Below, one piece after another: positions 15,261 through 24,075 of a DNA stretch of 64,000 nucleotides; positions within the stretch are counted from its first letter, which is position 1; every line of letters begins with the position of its first letter. The notes below the pieces were generated by a model. It saw only the letters and a list, made by a program, of their open reading frames with translations. It did not search any database and was not told the DNA's origin. The stretch covers positions 1,488,001-1,552,000 of the forward strand of contig AP026073.1 of assembly GCA_024349765.1 (NCBI GenBank), written 5' to 3'. The stretch is from Streptomyces nigrescens (GTDB lineage Bacteria > Actinomycetota > Actinomycetes > Streptomycetales > Streptomycetaceae). The position numbers were made by a program, and so were the translations under genes.

Positions 15261-16559
15261 GTGAGCCTCCTCGACCCCCGCCCGGACGCGGCCCGCGTCG
15301 GCCGCTTCGCCTGGTACCGGACGCATCCGTTCGCGTTCGACGCCGCCCTGGCGGTGGCCGTCTTCGCCTGCATCCTGTTCGGCGCGGTGGCCGACCCGCA
15401 CCGCCTCCACGGACCGCGCATCGCCCCCGACGAGCTGACCACCACCACCGTGGTGCTGGCCGCGCTGGCCTGCGCCCCGCTCGTACTGCGCCGCCGGCTG
15501 CCGCGTTCGGTCCTGGCCGCCACCGGCACCCTCACCCTCGTCGAACTGGTCGCCAGCGCGAGCAGTCCGCGCGCCCCGGTGGCGGTCGCCGCGGTGATCG
15601 CCCTCTACACCGTCGCCTCGCGCACCGACCGCCCCACGACCTGGCGGATCGGCGCCCTCACCGTCGTCGTCCTGACCGCCTCCGCGATGCTCTACGGCCC
15701 GCGCCCCTGGTACGCCCAGGAGAATCTGGGGATCTTCGCCTGGACCGGTATGGCGGCCGCCGCGGGTGACGCGGTCCGCAGCCGCCGCGCCTTCGTCGAC
15801 GCCATCCGGGAACGGGCCGAACGGGCCGAGCGCACCCGCGAGGAGGAGGCCCGCCGCCGGGTCGCCGAGGAGCGGCTGCGCATCGCCCGGGAGCTGCACG
15901 ACGTCGTCGCCCACCACATCGCCCTGGTCAACGTCCAGGCCGGGGTCGCCTCGCACGTCATGGACAACCGCCCCGACCAGGCCAAGCAGGCCCTCGCGCA
16001 CGTCCGCGAGGCGTCCCGTTCGGCGCTGGAGGAACTCCGCGCCACGGTCGGCCTGTTGCGGCAGTCCGACGACCCGAAGGCGCCGACCGAGCCCGCGCCG
16101 GGCCTCGGCGTGCTCGACCAGCTCGTCGACGGGTTCGTCCGCGCCGGGCTCCCGGTGGACCTGGAGGTGCCCGAGGCGCCCGGTCCGCTGCCCGCCTCCG
16201 TCGACCTCACCGCCTACCGCGTGGTCCAGGAGGCGCTCACCAACGTCCACAAGCACGCCGGGGAGGGCGCCCGCGCCACCATCCGGATCGCGTACCACGC
16301 CTCCGCGCTGACCGTGACCGTCCTCGACGACGGCGCGGGCCAGGCCGGGGTGCCGCGCCAGCGGGCCGATCGGTCCGGTCCGCCGCCCGGCGGCACCGAC
16401 GGGCCGGAGGAGAACGGCGGCGGCCACGGCCTGATCGGGATGCGCGAGCGGGTCTACGCGCTGGGCGGCACGATCGTGACCGGCCCGCGCGCGGCCGGCG
16501 GCTTCCAGGTGCGGGTCACCCTTCCACTGCAGACCGTCCGTACGGGGGAGACGACATGA
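15261..16559 (+). CDS. NarL-type sensor histidine kinase
   Basis: The 432 residues comprise four to five membrane helices (about 25-170), a short coiled linker (ERAERAERTREEEARRR) and a HisKA_3 dimerisation domain whose phosphoacceptor is H213 in ARELHDVVAHH. An HATPase follows with DDGAGQAG and GLIGMRERVYALGG. No large extracytoplasmic sensor domain is present, so it probably senses within the membrane. Its TGA overlaps the ATG of the response regulator (16556-16559), marking a cognate pair. The start is GTG. Confidence 0.92.
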   Translation: MSLLDPRPDAARVGRFAWYRTHPFAFDAALAVAVFACILFGAVADPHRLHGPRIAPDELTTTTVVLAALACAPLVLRRRLPRSVLAATGTLTLVELVASASSPRAPVAVAAVIALYTVASRTDRPTTWRIGALTVVVLTASAMLYGPRPWYAQENLGIFAWTGMAAAAGDAVRSRRAFVDAIRERAERAERTREEEARRRVAEERLRIARELHDVVAHHIALVNVQAGVASHVMDNRPDQAKQALAHVREASRSALEELRATVGLLRQSDDPKAPTEPAPGLGVLDQLVDGFVRAGLPVDLEVPEAPGPLPASVDLTAYRVVQEALTNVHKHAGEGARATIRIAYHASALTVTVLDDGAGQAGVPRQRADRSGPPPGGTDGPEENGGGHGLIGMRERVYALGGTIVTGPRAAGGFQVRVTLPLQTVRTGETT

Positions 16560-17242
16560 CGATCAAGGTGCTGCTCGCCGACGACCAGGCGCTGCTGCGC
16601 AGCGCGTTCCGCGTGCTGGTGGATTCCGAACCGGACATGCGCGTGGTGGGGGAGGCCTCCGACGGTGCGCAGGCGTACGAACTGACCAAGGCCGAGCGCC
16701 CGGACGTCGTCCTGATGGACATCCGGATGCCCGGCGTGGACGGGCTGGCCGCCACCCGCATGATCAGCGAGGACCCGGACCTCACCGACGTCCGGGTGGT
16801 CATCCTGACCACCTTCGAGGTCGACGACTACGTGGTCCAGTCGCTGCGCAACGGCGCCAGCGGCTTCCTCGGCAAGGGCGCCGAACCGGACGAGATGCTC
16901 GGCGCGATCCGGATCGCGGCGGGCGGTGAGGCGCTGCTGTCGCCCGCGGCGACCAAGGGCCTGATCGCCAAGTTCCTCGCCCAGGGCAGCGGTCCGGGCG
17001 ACGACGGGCCCGACGGCGCGGGCGCGGAGCGGCTGGCGACGCTCACCGGCCGGGAGCGCGAGGTGCTCGTCCTGGTGGCCGGCGGACTGTCCAACGACGA
17101 GATCGGCGAACAGCTCGCGGTCAGCCCGCTCACGGTCAAGACGCACGTCAACCGCGCGATGGCCAAGCTCGGGGCGCGCGACCGCGCCCAGCTGGTCGTC
17201 ATCGCCTACGAATCGGGCCTCGTACGCCCACGGGTGCAGTAG
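16556..17242 (+). CDS. NarL/FixJ-family response regulator
   Basis: The 228-residue protein has a receiver domain (acidic pair D9-D10, phosphoacceptor D55 in VVLMDIRMPGVDGL) and a C-terminal LuxR-type helix-turn-helix (LTGREREVLVLVAGGLSNDEIGEQL…VKTHVNRAMAKLGARDRAQLV). It is translationally coupled to the kinase upstream. The RND pump gene lies 199 bases downstream behind a hairpin, so it may be a regulatory target but is not clearly in the same operon. Confidence 0.93.
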   Translation: MTIKVLLADDQALLRSAFRVLVDSEPDMRVVGEASDGAQAYELTKAERPDVVLMDIRMPGVDGLAATRMISEDPDLTDVRVVILTTFEVDDYVVQSLRNGASGFLGKGAEPDEMLGAIRIAAGGEALLSPAATKGLIAKFLAQGSGPGDDGPDGAGAERLATLTGREREVLVLVAGGLSNDEIGEQLAVSPLTVKTHVNRAMAKLGARDRAQLVVIAYESGLVRPRVQ

Positions 17243-17251
17243 AGGTGGAGC

Positions 17252-17279
17252 GGCCCGTACTCCGAACGCGGTACGGGCC
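17252..17279 (+). terminator. Hairpin after response regulator
   Basis: Nine-base arms GGCCCGTAC (17252-17260) and GTACGGGCC (17271-17279) with a 10-nt loop lie 10 bases past the stop. Confidence 0.65.
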
Positions 17280-17441
17280 CGGGACGGAAACCGACCTGCG
17301 AGCGAGGAAAACCGGCCTGGTCATGGCCGAAGGTGTAAGTGGGCCCGCACCGGGCCCCTGCCGTCGGGCCTGATGAGGGCGCCTGCCCGCCCCCGGCCCC
17401 GCCGACCGTCCCGCCTTCAGAACAGAAGAGAGACCCCACCC

Positions 17442-20400
17442 ATGTCCTGGCTGTCCCGGCTCAGCCTCGTACAACGGGGCCTGATAGCGCTGATGTCGAT
17501 CGTCGCGATCGCCTTCGGCGCCATCGCGATACCCCAGCTCAAGCAGCAGCTCCTGCCCTCCATCGAACTCCCGATGGTCTCCGTGCTCGCGCCGTACCAG
17601 GGCGCCTCGCCCGATGTCGTCGAGAAGCAGGTGATCGAGCCGCTGGAGGACGGTGTCCAGGCGGTCGACGGCATCAAGAGCGTCACCTCGACGTCCAGCG
17701 AGGGCTCGGGCGTCATCATGGCCCAGTTCGACTACGGCAATGACTCCAAGCGCCTGGTCGCCGACGTCCAGCAGGCCGTCAACCGGGCCCGGGCCAAGCT
17801 GCCCAAGGACGTCGACCCGCAGGTGGTGGCCGGCTCGACGGACGACATCCCCACCGTCGTCCTCGCCGTCTCCTCCTCGACGAAGGACCAGCAGACCCTC
17901 GCCGACCAGCTCAACCGCGGCGTCGTCCCGGACCTGAAGAACATCGACGGGGTCAGCCAGGTCACCGTCAGCGGCGTCCAGGACCGGGTCGTCGCGGTCA
18001 CCCCCGACGACAAGAAGCTCGCCGCCGCCGGGCTGACCGCGCAGGCGCTCGGCCAGGCGCTGGAGGCCGGCGGCACGTCCGTGCCGGCCGGTTCGTTCGC
18101 CGAGCACGGCCAGAGCAAGACCGTCCAGGTCGGCACCGGCTTCACCTCCGTCGCGCAGATCAAGGACCTGACCGTCCCGCCGGCCGCGGGGGCCGGTGGG
18201 GCCGCGGGCGGCCCGTCCGCGGGCAAGGCGGTCCGGCTCGGCGACGTCGCCACCGTCAAGGAGGAGCCGGCCGCGCCGACCTCCCTCACCCGCACCAACG
18301 GCAAGCCCAGCCTCGCCGTCATGGTGACGATGGACCAGGACGGCAGCGCGGTCGCGATCTCCGACGCGGTCAAGGACAAGCTCCCCAAGATCCGTCAGGA
18401 CCTCGGCAAGGGCGCCGCCGTCACGGTCGTCTCCGACCAGGGCCCGGCGGTCTCCAAGTCCATCGAGTCGCTGACCACCGAGGGCATGCTCGGCCTGGCC
18501 ATGGCCGTCATCGTCATCCTGGTCTTCCTGCTCAGCCTGCGCTCGACGCTGGTCACCGCGGTCTCCATCCCGCTCTCGGTCGTCATCACCCTGATCGTGC
18601 TGTGGACCGGTGACCTGTCCCTGAACATGCTCACCCTCGGCGCGCTCACCATCGCGATCGGCCGGGTCGTCGACGACTCCATCGTCGTCCTGGAGAACAT
18701 CAAGCGGCACCTGGGCTACGGCGAGGAGCGCCGCGAGGCCATCCTCTCCGCCGTCAAGGAGGTCTCCGGCGCGATCACCTCCTCGACCCTCACCACGGTC
18801 GCGGTGTTCCTCCCGATCGGCGTGGTCGGCGGCATGGTCGGCGCGCTCTTCGGCTCGTTCTCGCTGACCGTCACCGTCGCCCTGCTCTCCTCGCTGATCG
18901 TCTCCCTCACGGTCGTGCCGGTCCTGTCGTACTGGTTCCTGCGCGCCCCGCAGATCCCCGAGGGCACCACCGCGGACGAACTGCGCCGCCAGGCCGAGGA
19001 GAAGGAGACCCGCAGCGCCCTGCAGCGCCTCTACGTCCCGGTCCTGCGCTTCGCCACCCGCCGCCGGGTCACCAGCCTGGTCATCGCGGTCGTCGTGCTC
19101 ATCGGTACGTTCGCCATGGGCCCCCTGCTGAAGACCAACTTCTTCGACCAGGGCGACCAGGACACCCTGACCGTCAAGCAGGAGCTCAAGCCCGGCACCA
19201 GCCTCGGTGCGTCCGACGCCCAGGCGAAGAAGGTCGAGAAGCTGCTCGCGGCCGACGACGACATCGCCGACTACCAGGTCACCGTCGGCTCCTCCGGTTT
19301 CATGGCGGCCTTCGGCGGCGGCACCGGCGCCAACCAGGCGTCCTACCAGGTCAAGCTGAAGGACTCGGAGGATTCCGGCAAGGTCACCGACCACCTGCGC
19401 GCGGAGCTCGACAAGCTCGGCCCGGCCATCGGCGACACCACGATCACCGCGGGCGGCGGCTTCGGCAACCAGGACCTCAGCGTGGTCGTGAAGGCCGCCG
19501 ACGCAGGCGTGCTGAAGAAGGCCAGCGAGCAGGTCCGCAAGGCCGTCGCCGGGCTCGACCACGTCACGGACGTCCAGAGCGACCTCGCGCAGAGCGTGCC
19601 GCGGATCTCCGTCACGCCCAACGCCAAGGCCGCCGCGGCCGGTTACAACCAGACCACGCTCGGCGGCGCCGTCGCCCAGGCGGTCCGCGGCACCACCACC
19701 GGCACGGCCGTCCTGGACAACACCGAGCGGGACATCGTCATCAAGGCGGCCCACCCGGCCACCACCGAGGCCCAGTTGAAGAAGCTGGCGATCCCGACCC
19801 CGGCCGGCCCGGCCCCGCTCGGCACCCTCGCCACCGTCAAGACCGTGCCCGGACCGGTCCAGATGACCCGGATCGACGGTGCCCGCTCGGCGACCATCAC
19901 CGCCAAGCCGACCGGTGACAACACCGGCGCGGTCAGCGCCAAGCTGCAGACCGAGATCAACGGCCTGAAGCTGCCGGACGGCGCCACCGCCACCATCGGC
20001 GGCGTCTCCCAGGACCAGTCCGACGCGTTCTCCTCGCTCGGCCTGGCCATGCTGGCCGCCATCGCCATCGTCTTCATGCTGCTGGTCGGCACCTTCCGGT
20101 CGCTGATCCAGCCGCTGATCCTGCTGGTCTCCATCCCGTTCGCGGCCACCGGCGCGGTCGGCCTGCTCATCGCCACCGGCACCCCGCTGGGCGTCCCGGC
20201 GATGATCGGCATGCTGATGCTGATCGGCATCGTGGTCACCAACGCCATCGTGCTGATCGACCTGATCAACCAGTACCGGGCCCAGGGCTACGGCGTCGTC
20301 GAGGCGGTCATCGAGGGCGGCCGGCACCGGCTCCGCCCGATCCTGATGACCGCCCTGGCCACGATCATGGCGCTGCTGCCGATGGCCGCGTCCATCACCG

Positions 20401-20615
20401 GTGACGGCGGCTTCATCTCCCAGCCGCTGGCCGTGGTCGTGATCGGCGGTCTGATCAGCTCCACCCTGCTCACCCTCCTCCTCGTCCCGACGCTCTACGC
20501 GATGATCGAACTCCGCAAGGAGCGCCGGGCGAAGAAGAAGGCCGCCAAGCGGGCCGAGAAGTCCGGCACGCCCACCGAGCAGAACGAGCCCACCCCGGAG
20601 CCCGCGGGCGTCTGA
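17442..20615 (+). CDS. RND-family efflux permease (AcrB type)
   Basis: This is a 1057-residue inner-membrane proton-driven pump. The N-terminal helix (LSLVQRGLIALMSIVAIAFG), the porter motif LLPSIELPMVSVLAPYQGASPDVVEKQV, the duplicated 6+6 helix architecture and the proton-relay motif GRVVDDSIVVLENI (about 407-420) are all present. The C-terminus is a Lys/Glu/Pro-rich cytoplasmic tail. The ATG with upstream AGAAGAGAGA is preferred to in-frame upstream codons. It has no membrane-fusion or outer-membrane partner nearby, as normal for Gram-positives. A two-component system sits just upstream and may control it. The substrate is unknown. Confidence 0.92.
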   Translation: MSWLSRLSLVQRGLIALMSIVAIAFGAIAIPQLKQQLLPSIELPMVSVLAPYQGASPDVVEKQVIEPLEDGVQAVDGIKSVTSTSSEGSGVIMAQFDYGNDSKRLVADVQQAVNRARAKLPKDVDPQVVAGSTDDIPTVVLAVSSSTKDQQTLADQLNRGVVPDLKNIDGVSQVTVSGVQDRVVAVTPDDKKLAAAGLTAQALGQALEAGGTSVPAGSFAEHGQSKTVQVGTGFTSVAQIKDLTVPPAAGAGGAAGGPSAGKAVRLGDVATVKEEPAAPTSLTRTNGKPSLAVMVTMDQDGSAVAISDAVKDKLPKIRQDLGKGAAVTVVSDQGPAVSKSIESLTTEGMLGLAMAVIVILVFLLSLRSTLVTAVSIPLSVVITLIVLWTGDLSLNMLTLGALTIAIGRVVDDSIVVLENIKRHLGYGEERREAILSAVKEVSGAITSSTLTTVAVFLPIGVVGGMVGALFGSFSLTVTVALLSSLIVSLTVVPVLSYWFLRAPQIPEGTTADELRRQAEEKETRSALQRLYVPVLRFATRRRVTSLVIAVVVLIGTFAMGPLLKTNFFDQGDQDTLTVKQELKPGTSLGASDAQAKKVEKLLAADDDIADYQVTVGSSGFMAAFGGGTGANQASYQVKLKDSEDSGKVTDHLRAELDKLGPAIGDTTITAGGGFGNQDLSVVVKAADAGVLKKASEQVRKAVAGLDHVTDVQSDLAQSVPRISVTPNAKAAAAGYNQTTLGGAVAQAVRGTTTGTAVLDNTERDIVIKAAHPATTEAQLKKLAIPTPAGPAPLGTLATVKTVPGPVQMTRIDGARSATITAKPTGDNTGAVSAKLQTEINGLKLPDGATATIGGVSQDQSDAFSSLGLAMLAAIAIVFMLLVGTFRSLIQPLILLVSIPFAATGAVGLLIATGTPLGVPAMIGMLMLIGIVVTNAIVLIDLINQYRAQGYGVVEAVIEGGRHRLRPILMTALATIMALLPMAASITGDGGFISQPLAVVVIGGLISSTLLTLLLVPTLYAMIELRKERRAKKKAAKRAEKSGTPTEQNEPTPEPAGV

Positions 20616-20635
20616 CCGCCCTTCGGCCTCCGACC

Positions 20636-20670
20636 GAGCCCCCGCAGCCGCACTCCGGCCGCGGGGGCTC
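20636..20670 (+). terminator. Hairpin after RND gene
   Basis: Ten-base arms GAGCCCCCGC (20636-20645) and GCGGGGGCTC (20661-20670) with a partly pairing 15-nt middle. Confidence 0.7.
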
Positions 20671-20753
20671 CGTATGTCAGCTGCCCTCCCCGTATGGCGC
20701 AATCGCGCGCTACGGCCGGTAGCGCACCGTGTCCAATTCAATTCACTGGGTGC

Positions 20754-20782
20754 TATCCTCGGCGGCCTCAGGTACCTGAGGC
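20754..20782 (+). promoter_or_regulatory. -10 element and perfect 18-bp palindrome before the STAND NTPase operon
   Basis: A TATCCT -10-like hexamer (20754-20759) sits in AT-richer DNA. Five bases on lies the perfect palindrome GCCTCAGGTACCTGAGGC (20765-20782), covering the expected start of transcription. This is the position of an autorepressor operator; no binding protein is identified. Confidence 0.5.
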
Positions 20783-20811
20783 ATCGTCAAGTGACAAAGC
20801 TGGGAGGCAAG

Positions 20812-21081
20812 ATGGGGAAAAGGTGGGTGGCCGAACCCTCGGCGTCCTTAATGCGGCGGCTCGGCAAGTCGTCGCATGAACTGGGCCAGACATCCGGAAA
20901 TTCCAGCTGTCCTGACATCTGGGAGTTGGACAACGGCGACGTCGCCGTCATCGGGACCGATCTGACCACGTCGTATGAGGGACGGCTGCCCGACGGCGTG
21001 AGTGTCGACCCCGGTGAGCGGTTGGTCATCATCCCCAGGGCGACCATCATCGCGGCCAAGGTGGACATCCCGGATGAGTAG
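20812..21081 (+). CDS. Small conserved protein, 89 aa, with a TTA codon
   Basis: GGGAGG sits four bases before the ATG. The protein MGKRWVAEPSASLMRRLGKS… has a basic N-terminus and a C-terminal beta-rich half (DIWELDNGDVAVIGTDLT, GERLVIIPRATIIAAK). It is a recurrent Streptomyces partner of DUF6879 proteins; no function is known to me. Codon 13 (20848-20850) is TTA, the rare bldA-dependent leucine codon, so translation may be developmentally limited. It overlaps the DUF6879 gene by eight bases and heads the operon. Confidence 0.82.
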   Translation: MGKRWVAEPSASLMRRLGKSSHELGQTSGNSSCPDIWELDNGDVAVIGTDLTTSYEGRLPDGVSVDPGERLVIIPRATIIAAKVDIPDE

Positions 21082-21691
21082 TCCGCTCGGAGGAGCGATC
21101 GGCGAGCGCATGCCGCTGGACGCCTACTACGCCGACTTCGAGCAGCACTTCTGGCAGAGCGCTGACCTGGGCTTTTGGAAGCTGGAGCGGCAGCAGACCT
21201 TCCAGGAGCCCGGCTACGACAGCTGGGAGGCGTTCGCGCGCGGCGACTGGGGCGAGTCTCTGCGTCTGCTGGAAGCGGGTCGGGCCGAGATGGACGGCTA
21301 CCACCGCAAGGTGGACCGGCACGGCTTCGTCGCTCGCCGGGTCAGAGTGGTCGAAGAGCCCCTGAGCCACTATTTGCAATGGGAACTTCACGCTTTGCGT
21401 ATCCGAAGCGAGTGCGGGGGCCCGACGCGTATCGTCAGAGCCGACCAGGTCTCGCAATTCGAGTCGGAGGCTCCGCTTCCGGAGATCTACACCCTCGGGT
21501 CACACGTCATGTATCAGGCGGTCTACGACGACCAGGGAATTCTGGAGTCTGCCCGCAAATTCGTCGACCCCGAGCTCATTTTGCACTGCCAGAAGTTCAT
21601 CCAGGGCCTCTACGAGGTGGGCGAACCCCTGGAGGACTGGTTCGGCGACCACGTGGCACCACTGCCGCCCCCGTGCCGCACCTCGGTATGA
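21074..21691 (+). CDS. DUF6879 family protein
   Basis: The 205-residue protein contains the DUF6879 hallmarks: MPLDAYYADFEQHFWQSADLGFWKLERQQTF, DSWEAFARGDWGESLRLLE, VRVVEEPLSHYLQWELHALRIR and a C-terminal HVAPLPPP. It is soluble with no signal or catalytic motif I can name. The ATG at 21074 overlaps the preceding gene; another ATG lies at 21110 just before PLDAYY and would also give a full domain. Its TGA overlaps the ATG of the NTPase gene, so the two are made together. Confidence 0.85.
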   Translation: MSSPLGGAIGERMPLDAYYADFEQHFWQSADLGFWKLERQQTFQEPGYDSWEAFARGDWGESLRLLEAGRAEMDGYHRKVDRHGFVARRVRVVEEPLSHYLQWELHALRIRSECGGPTRIVRADQVSQFESEAPLPEIYTLGSHVMYQAVYDDQGILESARKFVDPELILHCQKFIQGLYEVGEPLEDWFGDHVAPLPPPCRTSV

Positions 21692-24075
21692 GTGACGCTG
21701 CCGCGCACTCCAACAGGTTCGAAGGCTCGGCATCGGCGCACGGCGTCGTCCAGGCTCGGGACGTCCATGGCGGGGTCCATCTCCATCAGCACGTCCCCGA
21801 TACCCCGGCCATAGTGCCCCACCAACTCCTCGGAGGGACACGTCACTTCGTCAACCGCTCGCGCGAGCTGAGCTCCCTGGGCCGGCTCGTCGCGGACGCT
21901 CGCAGCACGCCCGCCGTGCTGCCGTTGGCGGTCATCACCGGAACTGCCGGGGTGGGCAAGACATCCCTCGCCCTGCACTGGGCGCACACCATTCGGCCGC
22001 ACTACCCGGGCGGCGAGCTGTACGCCAATCTGCGCGGCTACGCCGTCGACTCGCCGGTGGCGCCCGAGAAGGTACTGGGGCGCTTCCTCGAGGACCTCGG
22101 CGTACCCGCCGCGCTGGTGCCGGTGGAACGGGAGCGCCGGGAGTCGATGTTCCGCTCGTTGCTCGCGGACCGACGCATGTTGATCATCCTCGACAACGCC
22201 ATGGACAGCGGGCAGGTCCGCCCGCTGCTTCCCGGAAGCGCAGCCTGCCTGACGGTGGTGACCAGCAGGGATGATCTGTCCGGCCTGGTCGCGCAGCAGG
22301 GTGCGTTGCGCGTGCGGCTGGAGACCTTTCCGGCGGCGGATGCCATCACGCTGCTGCGCACCGCCACCGCCGACTACCGAGGCCGGGACCGGCGCGCCGA
22401 CCTGGCGGAACTCGCCGGCTTGTGCGCACGGCTACCGCTGGCCCTGAGAATCGCCGCCGAACGGGCCGCCAGTTGGCCGTCGATGCCCTTGAGCGAGCTG
22501 ATCGACGACCTGCGCGACGAGTCGGCACTATGGAATGTCCTGACAGCCGACGAGAAGGGCGGCCCCGAGGCGATGCGCAGCGTTTTCGAGTGGTCGTACC
22601 GGGCGTTGCCCGCGCCGGCCGCTCGCCTCTTCCGCATCCTTGGCCTCCACCCCGGAAACGAGTTCGGCCTGCCCGCCGTTGCCGGGATGGCGGGCGTCGA
22701 ACCGTCCGAAGCACGCGCGCGGCTGGACACCTTGGTGAGCGCCCATTTGCTGGAGCGACGCCCGGCCGGCCGCTACGAATTCCATGACCTCCTGCGGGCC
22801 TACGCGGCCGACCAGGCCCGGAAGGTGGAGAGCGAATCCGAGCGGAAGGCGATCCTCGAACGCTGCCTCACGTGGTATCTCCATGCCGCCGACGCGGCGC
22901 AGAGCGTCATCGCCCCGTTCGACCGCTATCACCTCGACGACCGGTTTCCGGCCCCCGACCCACAGCTCCGCTTCGACCGGTACGAGCCGGCCTTCCAGTG
23001 GTACCGGACGGAGAGCGGCAACCTCGTCACGGCGGTCCGGGTCGCCGCCGAATCGGGCTTTCCGGGCCTCGCATGGCGCCTCGCCGTGGTACTGCGCGCC
23101 GTCTATATGCACCACAACGCGTTCGACGACTGGGCCGTGACGGCCCGCATCGCCGTGGACGCCGCGGTGCGGGCGGGAGAGCTCGACGGACAGGCCGAGG
23201 CGCTGGAAAGCCTGGGCAAGTCGGCCTTCCAAGCGCTACGGCTCGACGAGGCCAGGGACTGCCACCGCTCCGCGCTCGCCATCCGTCGGCAACTCGGTGA
23301 TCGACGGGGCACCGCAGTCTCCGTCAACGCGCTGGGGCTGCTCGGTCTCCGCCTTCGTCGGCTGGACGAGGCCCGCGCGCATTTCGAGGACAGCGGGGCG
23401 ATCTTCCGCGAGCTGGGCGATCGCCGCTGGACGGCCCTGCTCCACAGCAATCTCGCGGAGTCCCTGTGCGAACTCGGCCGGTATGACGACGCGGTGCGGA
23501 TCCTCGAAGCTGCGCTGGCGGACTTCCGTGCCCTCGGCGACCGGGGCAGCGAGGGAAATGCCCTGTTTCTGCTGTGCTGGGCCCGGCGCGGTACGGACGA
23601 TCTGGAGGCGGCCGGGCAGGCGATCGGGGCCGCACTGGCGATCGCCGGCACCGAGGACAACCAGGTGTGGCGAGGACACTGGCTGATGGAGTCGGCAAGG
23701 CTCGAACTGGCGCGCCGTAACCCGGAGGTCTCGCTGCGCCTGTGCCGCGAGTCCGCTGCCATCCAGCGGAAGCTCGGCGACCGAGCCCGGGAGGCCCTCG
23801 CGCAGGACGGCGCGGGCGAGGCGTGCCAGGCACTGGGACGACATGAGGAGGCGGTGGAGCTGCACCGGCGGGCCGTTGCCCTGCACCGCGGCCTCGATGG
23901 CCGTTGGCAGCTCGCCTGTGCTCTGCACAACCTGGCTGATGCGCTTGACGCGCGGGGCGAGCACGAGGAGGCGCGTGCCGCCGGGGAAGAGGCCCGGGGA
24001 CTGCTCAGCGCATTCGATGATCCGGGGGCCGCCGCACGGTCGCGCCGCCTGGACCGGCTGATGCAGCGCGGTTAG
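21688..24075 (+). CDS. STAND NTPase (NB-ARC) with C-terminal TPRs
   Basis: The 795 residues begin with a short leader ending GVVQARDVHGGVHLHQ, typical of actinobacterial NB-ARC proteins. Then come NRSREL, Walker A GTAGVGKTSL (about 84-93), Walker B LIILDNAMDS (about 165), the sensor TVVTSRDD, GLCARLPLALRIAAERA and a winged-helix region around EWSYRALPAPAARLFRILGLHPG. TPR repeats (about 490-790) follow. It resembles the ATPase/TPR half of AfsR but lacks the SARP DNA-binding domain. Such proteins act as ligand-gated signalling switches; the partner is probably the DUF6879 protein, with which it is coupled (ATGA). The stop overlaps that of the convergent formyltransferase. Confidence 0.88.
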   Translation: MSDAAAHSNRFEGSASAHGVVQARDVHGGVHLHQHVPDTPAIVPHQLLGGTRHFVNRSRELSSLGRLVADARSTPAVLPLAVITGTAGVGKTSLALHWAHTIRPHYPGGELYANLRGYAVDSPVAPEKVLGRFLEDLGVPAALVPVERERRESMFRSLLADRRMLIILDNAMDSGQVRPLLPGSAACLTVVTSRDDLSGLVAQQGALRVRLETFPAADAITLLRTATADYRGRDRRADLAELAGLCARLPLALRIAAERAASWPSMPLSELIDDLRDESALWNVLTADEKGGPEAMRSVFEWSYRALPAPAARLFRILGLHPGNEFGLPAVAGMAGVEPSEARARLDTLVSAHLLERRPAGRYEFHDLLRAYAADQARKVESESERKAILERCLTWYLHAADAAQSVIAPFDRYHLDDRFPAPDPQLRFDRYEPAFQWYRTESGNLVTAVRVAAESGFPGLAWRLAVVLRAVYMHHNAFDDWAVTARIAVDAAVRAGELDGQAEALESLGKSAFQALRLDEARDCHRSALAIRRQLGDRRGTAVSVNALGLLGLRLRRLDEARAHFEDSGAIFRELGDRRWTALLHSNLAESLCELGRYDDAVRILEAALADFRALGDRGSEGNALFLLCWARRGTDDLEAAGQAIGAALAIAGTEDNQVWRGHWLMESARLELARRNPEVSLRLCRESAAIQRKLGDRAREALAQDGAGEACQALGRHEEAVELHRRAVALHRGLDGRWQLACALHNLADALDARGEHEEARAAGEEARGLLSAFDDPGAAARSRRLDRLMQRG

